Source: an uncultured Ruminococcus sp. (GTDB lineage Bacteria; Bacillota; Clostridia; Oscillospirales; Ruminococcaceae). Taken from it: DNA of 6,256 nt. Location: positions 1 through 6,256 of the forward strand of contig CAMWUF010000069.1 of assembly GCA_947177375.1 (NCBI GenBank), in the 5' to 3' direction. Positions 6,239-6,256 of this stretch are shown here, piece by piece (position 1 is the stretch's first letter; each line of letters begins with the position of its first letter). A model generated the notes under the pieces. The model ran no database searches, was not told the origin of the DNA, and worked only from the letters and a program-made list of their open reading frames with translations. The translations under genes and the position numbers were made by a program.

Positions 6239-6256
6239 GGAGGTATATTTTTCATG
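6239..6256 (+). CDS. Start of next gene, cut by window edge
   Basis: GGAGGT (6239-6244) is followed by 9 nt and ATG at 6254-6256, the last three bases of the window. Only the ribosome binding site and start codon are visible. With no terminator in the 30 bp after dapF, this gene is probably co-transcribed with it. A lysine-pathway partner such as LL-diaminopimelate aminotransferase (dapL) would be a natural guess, but nothing in the sequence shown identifies it. Confidence 0.7.

Overview
The window is ordinary chromosomal housekeeping DNA from a low-GC Gram-positive bacterium. It is AT-rich, has strong AGGAGG-type ribosome binding sites and one TTG start. A DapF, a Firmicutes-type Lgt and a YmfF/YmfH pair of M16 proteins all point to Firmicutes, most likely class Clostridia. 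A Ruminococcus-like gut organism would fit, but that is inference. I see no mobile element, CRISPR array, rRNA or tRNA, and no evidence for a new defence or biosynthetic system.

Layout: one divergent promoter region (about 5195-5380) drives two transcription units. Leftward (minus strand) runs a tight five-gene operon. In transcription order it holds a ymfF-like inactive M16 protein (5194-3929), a ymfH-like M16 protein with an intact zinc motif (3932-2652), lgt (about 2659-1694), folD (1673-816) and an AIM24-family gene (783-103). Its junctions are a 4-bp overlap, an 8-bp overlap, a 20-bp gap and a 32-bp gap, so co-transcription is likely. Rightward (plus strand) runs dapF (5381-6223). After 30 bp comes the ribosome binding site and ATG of another gene that the window cuts off at its first codon.

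Functionally, dapF serves lysine and peptidoglycan precursor synthesis. Lgt starts lipoprotein maturation at the membrane, FolD supplies one-carbon folates, and the M16 pair resembles the proteins linked to EF-P modification in Bacillus. No single pathway unites them; shared transcription is the clearest link.

The two most interesting non-coding signals are these. First, the divergent region has two near-identical promoters (TTGCATTTT -35 region, 17-bp spacer, extended -10) facing away from a 17-bp near-perfect palindrome that lies between their -35 boxes. Second, a compact, hairpin-rich stretch of about 65 bp sits at the ymfH/lgt junction. There lgt has no recognisable ribosome binding site, and its reading frame runs unusually far upstream of the conserved protein core.
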